DNA of 64,000 nt from Nocardioides oceani (GTDB taxonomy: Bacteria > Actinomycetota > Actinomycetes > Propionibacteriales > Nocardioidaceae), in assembly GCF_030412965.1 (NCBI RefSeq), contig NZ_JAUHJQ010000008.1:62001-126000 (forward strand). The letters run 5' to 3'. Shown here piece after piece: positions 1 through 8,877 of the stretch. Position 1 is the stretch's first letter. Every line of letters starts with the position of its first letter. Under the pieces are notes generated by a model. It searched no databases. It had not been told where the DNA came from and was given only the letters and a program-made list of their open reading frames with translations. A program made the position numbers and the translations under genes.

Positions 1-1
1 C

Positions 2-316
2 GCCGCCCTCCCCTACGTCGTCTTCTACTCCACCCCCGGCGAGCCGAACGAGGCGACCCGCAGCGTCGGGTCCGCGCCCCGCGGCCGGATCGTCGAGTTC
101 CAGATCACCTTCGTTGGCGACTCCCGCGAGCAGGCGAAGCGCGCCGGCCAACGAGCCGAAGACGCGCTCGACCGCCAGGTCGTGAAGATCGCCGGCCGCG
201 ACCGTCGGATCCGCCGCACCCCGGACAACGTGTTCGTGCGCCGCGACGACACCTGGACCGGCCCCGACGGGCTGCCGCTGTTCTTCGGCGCCACCCGGTT
301 CCGCATCCCCACCTGA
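2..316 (+). CDS. Phage tail terminator/completion-like protein, 5' truncated
   Basis: An open frame runs in from the window edge and stops at TGA 314-316, giving the last 104 residues of a protein. The C-terminal part is rich in short beta-strand patterns (VEFQITFVG, then an alanine/arginine-rich helix, then PLFFGATRFRIPT). Size and position just before a small protein and the major tail protein fit a tail-terminator protein of a siphovirus, which caps the tail tube and joins it to the head. The assignment rests on gene order rather than on a recognised motif. The start codon lies outside the window. Confidence 0.6.
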   Translation, partial: AALPYVVFYSTPGEPNEATRSVGSAPRGRIVEFQITFVGDSREQAKRAGQRAEDALDRQVVKIAGRDRRIRRTPDNVFVRRDDTWTGPDGLPLFFGATRFRIPT

Positions 317-358
317 CCGTCCCGGTCGCACCTCACCACACCCACAAGGAGGCCTTCC

Positions 359-691
359 ATGGCCAAGCAGACGTACAAGCGCGTCGAGCTCGAGAACGGA
401 GTCAAGGTCTCCGTCGTGCACGTCACCGAGGGCATGAAGGTCCTCGACGAGCCCGCCACCAACCGGTACGGCCGCGTCCTCGACGCGGAGTACCCCGCCC
501 CCGCGCTCGAGCTCAAGGGCGCCGAGCTCGACGAGGCGCTCAAGGCCGCCGGTCTCTCGACCGCCGGCAAGGCCGACGACAAGCGTCAGCGCCTCGCCGA
601 CCACCAGACGGCCGCCGCGACCATCCCGGCGGGCGACACCACCACCACCGGCGGTTCCGCCGCCCCGCAGGGTCAGGAGGCCCCCCAGTGA
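359..691 (+). CDS. Small phage protein with SAP-like segment
   Basis: A 110-aa protein with a strong ribosome binding site (AAGGAGG at 346-352) and ATG start. Residues about 53-80 (ELDEALKAAGLSTAGK followed by KRQRLADH) resemble the SAP/LEM-like helix-turn-helix pattern seen in small virion or DNA-contacting proteins. The C-terminal 30 residues are Thr/Gly/Ala/Pro-rich and probably disordered. Its stop overlaps the start of the major tail protein by 4 bp (ATGA-type GTGA), so the two are probably translationally coupled. Function is not known; a structural or scaffold-type role is inferred from the neighbourhood only. Confidence 0.6.
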   Translation: MAKQTYKRVELENGVKVSVVHVTEGMKVLDEPATNRYGRVLDAEYPAPALELKGAELDEALKAAGLSTAGKADDKRQRLADHQTAAATIPAGDTTTTGGSAAPQGQEAPQ

Positions 692-1215
692 CCACCATCT
701 ACGAGCCCGACGAGGTCGGCGTCCTCGGCGGCACCAAGATCAAGGTCTGCGCCGCGATCGTGGATCCGGCCGCGCCGAAGCTGGCGACCGAGGTCAACGC
801 GCTGACCAGCCACGACGTCTCGCTGACCTTCCTGCAGTGGAACCCCACGGTCACCGAGAACACCGGGACCAGCCCGAAGGCCGTCGGCCAGAAGCGCCAG
901 TACCCCCGGCCCGGCCAGGCGCAGTACGCGCCGATCGAGGTCCGCTACCGCTGCGACCCGCAGGCCGACGACGACGACCCGAACAACAAGGCCAAGGCGA
1001 TGCTCACGGAGGGCACGAAGCAGGACGTGCTCGTCCGCAAGGGCCCTGACGCCGAGGACGTGCCGTTCGCGATCGGCGACCGCACCGAGACCTGGCGCGT
1101 GCTGTGCGGCCGCCAGTCCGTCGTCCCCTCCGGCGACGACGACTTCGCCGTGTGGGTCGTCGTCCAGATGCTCTACCCGATCCGCGAGGAGGGTCACGGC
1201 GTCATCGTCGCCTGA
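688..1215 (+). CDS. Major tail protein (tail tube) candidate
   Basis: A 175-aa protein starting with GTG inside the previous stop. It is beta-rich (KIKVCAAIVDP, VSLTFLQWNPTV, FAVWVVVQMLYPI), the right size for a siphovirus tail tube subunit, and lies two genes before the tape measure gene and just before the frameshifted chaperones, the standard place for the major tail protein. A strong hairpin follows it (1232-1270), as expected for a gene that must be expressed at very high level independently of downstream genes. No enzyme motifs are present. The call rests on synteny and general composition. Confidence 0.7.
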   Translation: MTTIYEPDEVGVLGGTKIKVCAAIVDPAAPKLATEVNALTSHDVSLTFLQWNPTVTENTGTSPKAVGQKRQYPRPGQAQYAPIEVRYRCDPQADDDDPNNKAKAMLTEGTKQDVLVRKGPDAEDVPFAIGDRTETWRVLCGRQSVVPSGDDDFAVWVVVQMLYPIREEGHGVIVA

Positions 1216-1231
1216 CCCCATCGCTCCTGAC

Positions 1232-1270
1232 GACGGGCGGCGCATCTAGCTGAGGGGTGCGCCGCCCGTC
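1232..1270 (+). terminator. Hairpin terminator after the major tail protein gene
   Basis: A perfect 13-bp inverted repeat, GACGGGCGGCGCA at 1232-1244 and TGCGCCGCCCGTC at 1258-1270, with a 13-nt loop. It lies 16 bp after the tail protein stop. There is no T-tract, which is common for actinobacterial and actinophage terminators. It would separate highly expressed tail tube mRNA from the chaperone/tape measure message. Confidence 0.75.
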
Positions 1271-1312
1271 CTCCACTCAGCCACCTCAGCCACCCTCAGC
1301 CGAAGGAGCACC

Positions 1313-1948
1313 ATGGCCACCCTCTCCGAGATCCAGAAGTCCCCTGACGTCGGACGCCCCGAGCGCAAGATCGAGATCTGCGTCGCCGGCAAGCTCGCCG
1401 CTGAGCGGGAGACCATCGACAGGGAGCTGTTCCGCGTCCGTGCCGAGCTGACCGCGGCCGAGCGGCAGGAGGCCGGCGCCCGCGAGGGCGGTAGGCAGCA
1501 GGCCGTCGGGAAGAAGCCCCGGTCCCTCGCGCTGCGCCAGCAGGCCGAGGAGCTCGCGGAGCAGTCCGACGCTCTCGGCCAGCGAATGGCCGCCGCGACG
1601 ATCACCGACATCCTCATCCGTGCCACGACTCCCGCCGAGTGGCGCGCGTGGAGCGAGGCGCACCCGGCTCGCGACCCGGAGGAGGACCCCGCCGGCGCGG
1701 AGCGCGACAAGAAGTACGCCGCGCGGGCCTGCAACATCGACGACCTGATCCCGCTCGTCGGCGACTACGTCGTGCGCTACGGCAACGAGACCCCGACGGA
1801 CGGCGCGTGGCAGTTCATCGTCGACAACGCGGCGCTCGGCGACCTCACCACCGCCGCTTCCCACGTCGCCGCGCTCCACGTCCAGGGTGTTGACCTGGGA
1901 AAATCGCGGCGGACCTGGCTCTCCACCCCGCCGAACGGGGCCAGCTAG
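1313..1948 (+). CDS. Tail assembly chaperone, short (gpG-like) form
   Basis: A 211-aa protein in the unshifted frame, ATG start after GAAGGAG. It lies between the major tail protein and tape measure genes, where lambda G and its analogues sit. The centre is coiled-coil-like and charged (residues about 35-90). The last 15 residues after the slippery site at 1897-1903 are specific to the unshifted product. In the family the short form binds tape measure protein and keeps it soluble while the tube polymerises. The ribosome would make mostly this form and some of the longer fusion (see 1313-2430). Confidence 0.8.
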   Translation: MATLSEIQKSPDVGRPERKIEICVAGKLAAERETIDRELFRVRAELTAAERQEAGAREGGRQQAVGKKPRSLALRQQAEELAEQSDALGQRMAAATITDILIRATTPAEWRAWSEAHPARDPEEDPAGAERDKKYAARACNIDDLIPLVGDYVVRYGNETPTDGAWQFIVDNAALGDLTTAASHVAALHVQGVDLGKSRRTWLSTPPNGAS

Positions 1949-2430
1949 AAGTCGCTCAAGCCTGGGGCGTCTCGCCGCGGGCCTTCGAGGGATGGACCCC
2001 CACGCTCATCACGACCTACGAGCACGCGCGCGACGCCTGGGGCCGCCCCACCCACGTCATCCGCTCCACCACGGTTTTCGCCGACCCGGAGTGGAACGAG
2101 GACGCCCGCAACCGCGCCCAGGGCCTGGCCAGGTACCAGGCCGAGGTCTGTTCGGGGTGCGGGTTCCACGAGGTCGTCCTCGCGCAGGAGAACCACCTCG
2201 GGTTCAAGGAGCGCACCTGCCCGATGTGCGCCGCTCAGGCACGACGGGGCCGCGTTCTCGCAGCGCAGGACCAGGACCACCGCAAGCGGAACCCCGAACC
2301 GCAGGAGGCGCCGCTGAAGGTGGCCATCGAGCACGCCCGGCGACCTCGCCCCGCCGACGGTCGCCACACCTATCTCGAGCACCTCGCACCCGATGAAGTC
2401 GCCAAGATGCAGAAGGGAGGCACCGAGTGA
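1313..2430 (+). CDS. Tail assembly chaperone, long (gpG-T-like) form made by -1 frameshift
   Basis: Shifting back one base at GGGAAAA (1897-1903) joins the first 197 codons to a 175-codon open frame ending at TGA 2428-2430, about 372 residues in all. The downstream frame has no convincing start of its own near its beginning, reads IAADLALHPAERGQLEVAQAW immediately after the shift, and carries a zinc-ribbon pair (CSGC and CPMC, about 24 residues apart). Its end overlaps the tape measure start by 4 bp. In known siphoviruses the long form bridges tape measure protein and tail tube subunits. The zinc-ribbon is a feature of many actinophage T domains. Confidence 0.85.
1897..1903 (+). other. Programmed -1 ribosomal frameshift slippery heptamer GGGAAAA
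   Basis: The heptamer is in register as G GGA AAA relative to the chaperone frame (codons 1898-1900 and 1901-1903), exactly the X XXY YYZ arrangement needed for tandem -1 slippage. Runs of A are rare in this very GC-rich DNA, which makes the GGGAAAA stand out. GC-rich sequence directly downstream could fold into a stimulatory structure. Lambda uses the closely related GGGAAAG at the equivalent position. Confidence 0.88.
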
Positions 2431-5400
2431 CGAACCGCCGCGTGTCCGTCGAGGTCGACGCCGACGTCAATCCGTTCATCCGGAGCCTCGGCACGGCCAG
2501 CGCCTCCACCAAGGCGTTCGTCCGCGACCTGGAGTCCGCCGACTCGCGGCTCGCTGGCCTCGTGCAGACCGGTCTGGCGCTGGCCCCGGCGCTCGTGCCG
2601 ATCGGCTCGCTCGCCGTCCCGGCCGTCGCCGGCCTCGCCACGCAGATGGGGACTGCCGCCGCGGCGGCCGGCGTCATGGTGCTCGCGTTCCAGGGCGTCG
2701 GGGACGCGCTCACCGCGCTGAACGACTACCAGCTCGAGCCGACCTCCGAGAACCTCGCGAAGGTCCAGGAGGAGATGGCCAAGCTTGGGCCGGCTGGCCG
2801 TGAGTTCGTCCGCTTCATCCAGGACCTCCGCCCCGAGCTGCAGGGCCTGCAGGACATCGCTCAGGAGAGCCTGTTCCCCGGGATGCAGGACGGCATCGAA
2901 GAGCTGATGCAGCTCATGCCGGAGGCCGAAGCGATCGTCGGCACCCTTGCGGGCACCCTCGGTGACCTGTTCGCCGAGGCCGGGGACAACCTCAACGACG
3001 ACCGCTGGGTCGAGTTCTTCGACTACCTCGACGCCGAGGCCGGTCCCACGCTGACCGCGATGGGTCGGGCGCTCGGTAACGTCGTCGAGGGCCTGGCGAA
3101 CATGATGATGTCGTTCGACCCGCTAGCCGACGACTTCACCCAGGGGATGCTCGACTACTCCCGGGCGTTCCGCGACTGGACCGAGGGGCTGGACTCCTCG
3201 AAGGGGTTCCAGGAGTTCGTCGACTACATCCAGACCAACGGGCCCCGCGCGATGGACGCGCTCGGCGCCCTCGCCAACGCGCTGGTCTCGATCGTCGAGG
3301 CGGCAGCTCCGGTCGGCGCGGTGCTACTCCCGGTCGTCGAGACGCTTGCCGACGGCCTCGCCGCGATCGCGGAGTCCCCCGCCGGGCCGGCCCTCGTCGC
3401 TGTCGCTGCCGGCATCGGCACCCTCGGCCGGTCCCTGGCGCTGCTGTCGGCCGTCGGTCTCCGCGGCGACTCGGGCCTGCTCAGCAAGGTCCTCGACATG
3501 GACGCGATCAAGGGAGCGCCCCAGGCGTACCGCCAGGTCGCCACTGCCACCGCCGAGCTGCACGCCGCCCAGGAACGCCTTGCAGCGTCCGCGGTCAAGG
3601 CGCGGGACGCGCAGTTCGCGTTCGTGCCGACCGCCGAGAAGCGCAGCGCGATCTCCGACTACAGCGCCGCGCAGCGCGACGTCGCCCGCGCTACCGACGC
3701 CGTCGCCGCTGCCGAGCGCGATCGGTCCGCCGCCATGCGCGCGAGCCTCGGCCAGTTCGGCCGCGCCGCCGGCCTGGTCGGTGGTCTCGCCCTCGCGACC
3801 TCCGGCCTCGCCGAGGACACCGGGCTCGCGAACGCCGCCTCCCTCGGACTCATGGGTTCGATCGCCGGCCCCTGGGGCGCCGCGATCGGCAGCGGCATCG
3901 GTCTGATGATGGACTTCGCCGCCACGAACAACGACGTCACCAGCAGCCTCGACATGCTCGACGCCGGCCTGGAGCGGGTCTCAGCCTCCACCACCGCCGC
4001 TGACTTCGCCGTGCTGCGCGAGCAGGCCGCCGTTACCGAGGCCAACCTGGTCGACCTCGCCGAGACCCTCAACAACGTCGACATCACCAGCTTCGCCTCG
4101 ATCATGACCGGCGCGAAGAACGCCGTCGAGGGCCTGTTCGGCAGGAACGACTACGAGGAGGCCTACGACCGATTCATCGCCTCCGAAGAGGAGCTCCAAG
4201 ACGCCATCGTGCAGACCAAGGCTGCCCGAGACAGGGCCGCTCAGGGCTCGGCGTACCGCGCGATGCTCGACGCCGAGACCGCGGCCCTCGAGCAGAACGT
4301 CTCCGCGATGCGCGCCAAGCGCGCCGAGACCCTGCGCGCCGCCAGCGCCGAGCTCAACTACGAAGCCGCGATCGACGACGCCCGCAAGGCCGTCCAAGAG
4401 AACGGCCGCACCCTCGACAAGACCACCGAGAAGGGCCGCGCTAACCGCGGCGCGCTCATCGCGCTCGCCGCCGGCTGGAACGACCTCTCCGACGGCGCCC
4501 AGAACGCCAACGGCGCACACCGGCGCGCCATCGGCGCCTTCGTCGCGGTCGCGCAGCAGATGGGCATGAACAAGCGCGAGGCCCGCGAGTACGCACACGA
4601 GCTGATGGAGATCCCGTCCAAGCGCCGCACCGAGGTCCTCCTGGACTCCAACGCCGCCTACTCCGCCGCGCAGGCCTTCAAGCGCCAGCTCGACTCGATC
4701 GAGACCTACAAGCGCGTCACGATCCACGTCGCCCGAACCGGCGGTGACCTCCCGTTCCTCTCTGGCGGCGGCGCTTCTGTCAACAACGCCTACGGCAACC
4801 TGCTCAGCAGCGTGCCCGGCGACCGCGCCGACCGCCACGAGCCCGAGCTCGCCACGAGCCCTGGCGCCATGCCCCGGGTCTGGCTGGAGCCGGAGACGAT
4901 GGGCGAGGCGTACATCCCGCTCGCCAACGACGACCGCCGCCCCCGGGCTCGCGCGATCGCCGCGGAGACCGTCCGGCTCCTCGGCGGCGAGGCGCGGTTC
5001 GCCCTCGGCGGCATGGCCTGGACCAATCCGGGCGGCGGCGGCATGGCGTGGGCCGACCCGGCGGACTTCGGCTGGGCGACCGGATCCGGAGGCGGCGGCG
5101 GGGGTGGCCGGTCGCTGGACCTGCGGCTGGAGATCGCCGAGGCGATGGCCGGCATCCGCGACCTGCGCCGCGAGCTCGCGAAGGACGGCAAGGACCGCCT
5201 TACCGGCCTCGACCGGCGCATCGCCGAGCTGCAGCTGGAGCAGGCCGAGAACGAGCTGCGCCTGACGAAGAAGCGCGAGCAGCGAGAGGCACGCCTGGAG
5301 GCGCGCGAGACCCGCCAGAACATTCGCGCCGTCGGCGAGGCGTTCTCCCTTGACGACCTCGTGCCCGACTCGACCCCGCAGACGGTCGCCGAGGGCCTCG

Positions 5401-6377
5401 CTGCGGAGATCGACCAGTTCAAGAAGGACCTGCGAGACGCCGGCGGGACATGGACCGGCGCCCTGGAGCAGTGGGCCGACGGGCTCATGATCACCGCCGC
5501 GCAGCTCGACCTGACCAACGAGCGCCTCGCGACCGAGACGGAGCTTCGAGACCAGCTCAAGGACGAGCTGGACGACAGCACACAGGCACTCGAGCAGCTC
5601 GACGCGACGATGAGGTCCTACTCCGACAGCGTGGCGGCGAACTTCCTGCGCAACGCCTTCAACGGTGCCCGGGTCGAGACCCTGCCGGCTCAGGCCGACC
5701 CCGTCCTGGCTGCGGCGCTGGCCGACGCCGAGGACCGGCTCGCCGCGATCCGGAGTGGCGCGGACGGCGACAGCCCAGCCGCGGCCGCCGAGGCATCACG
5801 CCTGATCGCGCAGATCACGGACATGCGCGCTGCGGTCGAGGCCTCCGCGCAGCCGGTCGAACGGACCGTCACGGGTCTGCAGGCGCTCGAGGAGACCCTG
5901 CTCGCCGACACAGAGGCCGCCGAGCGGATGGCCGCGGCGCTCTCGACGCTCGAGGAGAAGGGGCTCGACACGACCGGCGCGCTCGGCGCGCTCTACCAGG
6001 AGCTCGCAGCGTCCGGCGACGTCGCCACCGCCGAGGAGCTCGCCGCGCTGACCGAGTCGCAGATCGACTACTACGAGCAGCTGTACACCGGCCGAGACAC
6101 CAAGGTCGCCGAGGTCGCCGCGAAGGTCACGCAGACGGTGTACGGCCCGCAGCACGCCGAGATGGTCCAGGTGGTCGCCGACAACACCGCCGCCTACAAC
6201 GCCTCCACCACGGCCATCGACGCGCTCAACGCGGAGCTGGCCACCCTCGGCCAGCAGGTTCGCGACGGCGCCGGCGACGCGATCCGGCCCCTCGCCGCGG
6301 AGGTCAAGGCACTCCGCGCCGAGGTGGGCGCGATCCCCCGCCAGCTCGCTGAGTCGCGCCGAACGGAGAAGCCCTAG
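2427..6377 (+). CDS. Phage tail tape measure protein
   Basis: A 1316-aa protein, by far the longest in the prophage, starting with GTG that overlaps the chaperone stop (GTGA). It has the usual tape measure layout: two hydrophobic stretches (about residues 45-105 and 445-500, the latter rich in GLALATSG/GSIAGPWGAAIGSG), long alanine/glutamate-rich helical stretches, a glycine-rich linker near residues 865-895 and a coiled coil near 910-985. No lysozyme, peptidase or transglycosylase motif was seen. At about 1.5 Angstrom per residue it would set a tail of roughly 200 nm. In the family it fixes tail length and enters the cell envelope during DNA injection. Confidence 0.9.
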   Translation: MTNRRVSVEVDADVNPFIRSLGTASASTKAFVRDLESADSRLAGLVQTGLALAPALVPIGSLAVPAVAGLATQMGTAAAAAGVMVLAFQGVGDALTALNDYQLEPTSENLAKVQEEMAKLGPAGREFVRFIQDLRPELQGLQDIAQESLFPGMQDGIEELMQLMPEAEAIVGTLAGTLGDLFAEAGDNLNDDRWVEFFDYLDAEAGPTLTAMGRALGNVVEGLANMMMSFDPLADDFTQGMLDYSRAFRDWTEGLDSSKGFQEFVDYIQTNGPRAMDALGALANALVSIVEAAAPVGAVLLPVVETLADGLAAIAESPAGPALVAVAAGIGTLGRSLALLSAVGLRGDSGLLSKVLDMDAIKGAPQAYRQVATATAELHAAQERLAASAVKARDAQFAFVPTAEKRSAISDYSAAQRDVARATDAVAAAERDRSAAMRASLGQFGRAAGLVGGLALATSGLAEDTGLANAASLGLMGSIAGPWGAAIGSGIGLMMDFAATNNDVTSSLDMLDAGLERVSASTTAADFAVLREQAAVTEANLVDLAETLNNVDITSFASIMTGAKNAVEGLFGRNDYEEAYDRFIASEEELQDAIVQTKAARDRAAQGSAYRAMLDAETAALEQNVSAMRAKRAETLRAASAELNYEAAIDDARKAVQENGRTLDKTTEKGRANRGALIALAAGWNDLSDGAQNANGAHRRAIGAFVAVAQQMGMNKREAREYAHELMEIPSKRRTEVLLDSNAAYSAAQAFKRQLDSIETYKRVTIHVARTGGDLPFLSGGGASVNNAYGNLLSSVPGDRADRHEPELATSPGAMPRVWLEPETMGEAYIPLANDDRRPRARAIAAETVRLLGGEARFALGGMAWTNPGGGGMAWADPADFGWATGSGGGGGGGRSLDLRLEIAEAMAGIRDLRRELAKDGKDRLTGLDRRIAELQLEQAENELRLTKKREQREARLEARETRQNIRAVGEAFSLDDLVPDSTPQTVAEGLAAEIDQFKKDLRDAGGTWTGALEQWADGLMITAAQLDLTNERLATETELRDQLKDELDDSTQALEQLDATMRSYSDSVAANFLRNAFNGARVETLPAQADPVLAAALADAEDRLAAIRSGADGDSPAAAAEASRLIAQITDMRAAVEASAQPVERTVTGLQALEETLLADTEAAERMAAALSTLEEKGLDTTGALGALYQELAASGDVATAEELAALTESQIDYYEQLYTGRDTKVAEVAAKVTQTVYGPQHAEMVQVVADNTAAYNASTTAIDALNAELATLGQQVRDGAGDAIRPLAAEVKALRAEVGAIPRQLAESRRTEKP

Positions 6378-6793
6378 TGCCGATCCTCGTTGACAGCCAG
6401 ACCGTCTCGGGAACCGCGGTCGTTCTTGGAGCCGTCTGGCTGAACGCCGCCCACGACCCTGCGGACTCATGCGCCTTCGTGTACGCCGGTGACGCCATCA
6501 ACATCAGCAGCGACCCGCGGGCCGAGGTGCGCCAGCTGCTCAACCGGCGCCGCATCATCCGCACCGGCAACAAGGTCTACGACGACTACGGCCTCGACCT
6601 GCCCGAGGTCAACCCTGATCAGGCTAGGTGGCTCCGCGCCCACGCGGGCCAGCTGCTCTGCGTCCGCGACCACGTCGGGCACAAGGCGTTCGGCGCCTAC
6701 ACCGAGCTCCCGGCCGAGTTCGACACGGTCTTCGTCGACCGGATCAAGGTCCGGCTGGCGCTCAAGCAGGTCACCCACACCGAGGCGGTCTAG
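6377..6793 (+). CDS. Minor tail protein following the tape measure (distal-tail position)
   Basis: A 138-aa protein with GTG start sharing one base with the tape measure stop. It is a compact alpha/beta sequence (FVYAGDAINI, RRRIIRTGNKVYDDYGLDLPEV, VFVDRIKVRLALKQV) with no signal peptide. Small proteins directly after the tape measure in siphoviruses usually form the distal tail or the hub adaptor; that role is inferred from position only. It is followed with no gap by the hub-like protein. Confidence 0.55.
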   Translation: MPILVDSQTVSGTAVVLGAVWLNAAHDPADSCAFVYAGDAINISSDPRAEVRQLLNRRRIIRTGNKVYDDYGLDLPEVNPDQARWLRAHAGQLLCVRDHVGHKAFGAYTELPAEFDTVFVDRIKVRLALKQVTHTEAV

Positions 6794-8563
6794 ATGAAGC
6801 CTCTCGTCGCACCACCGCGTGACCACCTCGACATCGCCGACGTCCGCCGGCTCCTGACCGCGGACGCGGTCACCATCACCAGCGGCCTCGAGCTCCTCGA
6901 CACCAGCAACCAGGTCATCGGCGACATCAGCGATGACCTGGTCGGCGGGTCGGTCTCCTGGGACAACCGTGCCGCGGTCCACGGGACGTGCCGGCTCAGC
7001 ATTCAGCGAGAGCTCGCGTGGGGACGGGACCGGGTCCGCCCCTACATGACCCTCGACGACGGACGCACCAACGCCCGGTTCAACCTGGGCGTCTTCGTCC
7101 TCATGACCCCTGACGAGGAGCGCGGGGAGGAGCCGATCACCTACGAGGTCACCGGCTACGACCTGCTCTCGCTGCTGCAGACCGGCCCGGCCGACACCTA
7201 CGTGGTCGACCCCAACCCCGGCGCCGATCTCATGGTCAACGGCAGCTTCGAGGCCGACGCTGCAGGGTGGGATTCCAACCCCGCCTTCGGCGCCTACGTC
7301 CCTGCCACCTGGGCGTGGTCCAGCACTCACGTCGACACCGGCACCGGGTCGCTGGTCGCTACCTGGCCGGACGCGCCAGGCACCCAGCAGTCGTGGGTCA
7401 ACACCTACCTGACCGGGTTCATCGTCGGGAAGACCTACCGGCTCCGCGCCCGCGTCTGGAACCCGGCCACCGGCCCATCGAAACTCCGCATCGACATCGC
7501 CTTCCGCTCCGCCAGCCAGTGGCAGAACGTCGCCCGCGACCAGTGGGTCACGCTCGAGTACCTGTGGACCGCCACCGCGCCCGACGTGTTCGTCGGCGTC
7601 GCCGCAGGAGGCACCACCGCCGGCCAGCAGACCTGGGTCGACTCCTACACCGTGATCCCGCTGTCGACGACGTACTTCGACGCCGCGCGCGCGATCCTCG
7701 ACGCCGCCGGCATCGGCTCTCAGCTGCTGGTCGACGGCACCCTGCAGAACGTGCTGCTGCCCGCCACGAAGGTGTGGGCGCTGATCAACCCGAACCCGAC
7801 GTGGCTGCGGATGCTGCACGACCTGTTCGCCGAGATCGGCTACTCCGCACCGTGGATGGACGAGAACGGCAACGTCCGCACCGAACCCCACCGCGAGCTC
7901 GTCGACCGGCCGGTGGAGTGGCACCTCGACACCAGCGACGAGCGCACCAACCTGGTCGGTGACAAGCGCACCCTGACCCGTGAGGCGGGTGGCGGGGCGA
8001 ACGCATTCCGGTTCGTCCGCACCAACATGGACACCACGCCCGTCGAGGGCGACGGGATCTACACGCCGCCGCCGAATCAGACCGACGGCCTGTCCTCCAT
8101 CGACGCGCTCGGCCGCGTCGTGCGGAAGACCGTGCCCCTCGACGCCGCCGACCAGGCGGCCCTGGTCGCCCAAGGCGACCGGATCGTCGCCGAAGCGAAG
8201 GCCGCGACCCGCACGATCCGGCTCACGATCGACCCGCTCCCGGTGATGGACCAGGACGACGTGTTCCAGTACACCGACGCCGGCACCACCGAGAAGGTCA
8301 TGGCCGCCTCCTGGACCATCAACCTCGACGGATCCCCCGGCGCCCTGCAGCTCGGCGGCGCACCCCGCTCGCCCCTCGACCCCGTCGAAGCCCAGGCGAA
8401 GGCCACCGTCACCTCCGCCGCCCCGCTGCGCGTCGTCATCGACGGAGCCACCCAGCCGTCGTTCGCGAACGCGCTCGACGCCTCGTCCTACGCCGTGGGT
8501 CAGCGCGTCACCGTCACCGTCCGGAACCCGTTGCCGCCGCTGGTGCAAGGAGTCGAGACATGA
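6794..8563 (+). CDS. Baseplate hub-like tail protein with inserted carbohydrate-binding-like module
   Basis: A 589-aa protein. The N-terminal 140 residues (DDLVGGSVSWDNRAAVHG, RPYMTLDDG, ITYEVTGYDLLSLL) and the C-terminal part (residues about 295-530, DPLPVMDQDDVFQY, VMAASWTINLDG) look like the split hub/gp27-type tail fold common in actinophages. Between them, about residues 148-290, lies a separate unit opening with MVNGSFEADAAGWDS and containing GKTYRLRARVWNPA, which is the hallmark layout of family 4/9-type carbohydrate-binding modules (galactose-binding-like jelly roll). This suggests the tail tip touches a cell-surface glycan. Stop overlaps the next start (ATGA). Confidence 0.72.
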   Translation: MKPLVAPPRDHLDIADVRRLLTADAVTITSGLELLDTSNQVIGDISDDLVGGSVSWDNRAAVHGTCRLSIQRELAWGRDRVRPYMTLDDGRTNARFNLGVFVLMTPDEERGEEPITYEVTGYDLLSLLQTGPADTYVVDPNPGADLMVNGSFEADAAGWDSNPAFGAYVPATWAWSSTHVDTGTGSLVATWPDAPGTQQSWVNTYLTGFIVGKTYRLRARVWNPATGPSKLRIDIAFRSASQWQNVARDQWVTLEYLWTATAPDVFVGVAAGGTTAGQQTWVDSYTVIPLSTTYFDAARAILDAAGIGSQLLVDGTLQNVLLPATKVWALINPNPTWLRMLHDLFAEIGYSAPWMDENGNVRTEPHRELVDRPVEWHLDTSDERTNLVGDKRTLTREAGGGANAFRFVRTNMDTTPVEGDGIYTPPPNQTDGLSSIDALGRVVRKTVPLDAADQAALVAQGDRIVAEAKAATRTIRLTIDPLPVMDQDDVFQYTDAGTTEKVMAASWTINLDGSPGALQLGGAPRSPLDPVEAQAKATVTSAAPLRVVIDGATQPSFANALDASSYAVGQRVTVTVRNPLPPLVQGVET

Positions 8564-8877
8564 CCGAGTCAACCAGCCCCGTCGGGCTCCGTGCAGCCGC
8601 GCTCGCCGCGGCCGAGGCGGCGCGCGCGGCGCGGGTGGACGTCGCCCGTGCCTACCTCGCCCAGGTCCTCGCGCCCGCGCCGGTCGAAGGGCTCGAGGTG
8701 GTCGCCGAGGCCGATCAGCTGGTGGTGTTCACCGACGGCGGCGACGTGTGCCTCGCGGTGTCTACGGTCGGCCCTACGGCGCACCTGGTGACCGACGACG
8801 GCGGGTGGACCCGCCGAGGTGAGGTCACGTCGCTGGTGCAGCTCGGGCTGCTGCTCGAGGACAAGGCGGCCGGCTGA
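8560..8877 (+). CDS. Small phage protein of unknown function between tail genes
   Basis: A 105-aa protein with ATG start overlapping the preceding stop (ATGA). The N-terminal half is an alanine/arginine-rich helix; the C-terminal half is beta-rich (VEGLEVVAEADQLVVFTD). No family was recognised. It shares one base with the following gene, so it is surely co-translated with the tail proteins and may be a tail tip component or chaperone. Confidence 0.55.
   Translation: MTESTSPVGLRAAALAAAEAARAARVDVARAYLAQVLAPAPVEGLEVVAEADQLVVFTDGGDVCLAVSTVGPTAHLVTDDGGWTRRGEVTSLVQLGLLLEDKAAG

Noticed and set aside
2224..2430. 68-codon open frame considered as a separate small gene
   Set aside because: It is the end of the frame entered by the -1 shift at 1897-1903; the internal ATG falls inside the zinc-ribbon CPMC motif.
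6467..8572. 701-codon minus-strand open frame antisense to the hub protein
   Set aside because: Shadow of a tail gene whose frame, overlaps and domains are convincing.
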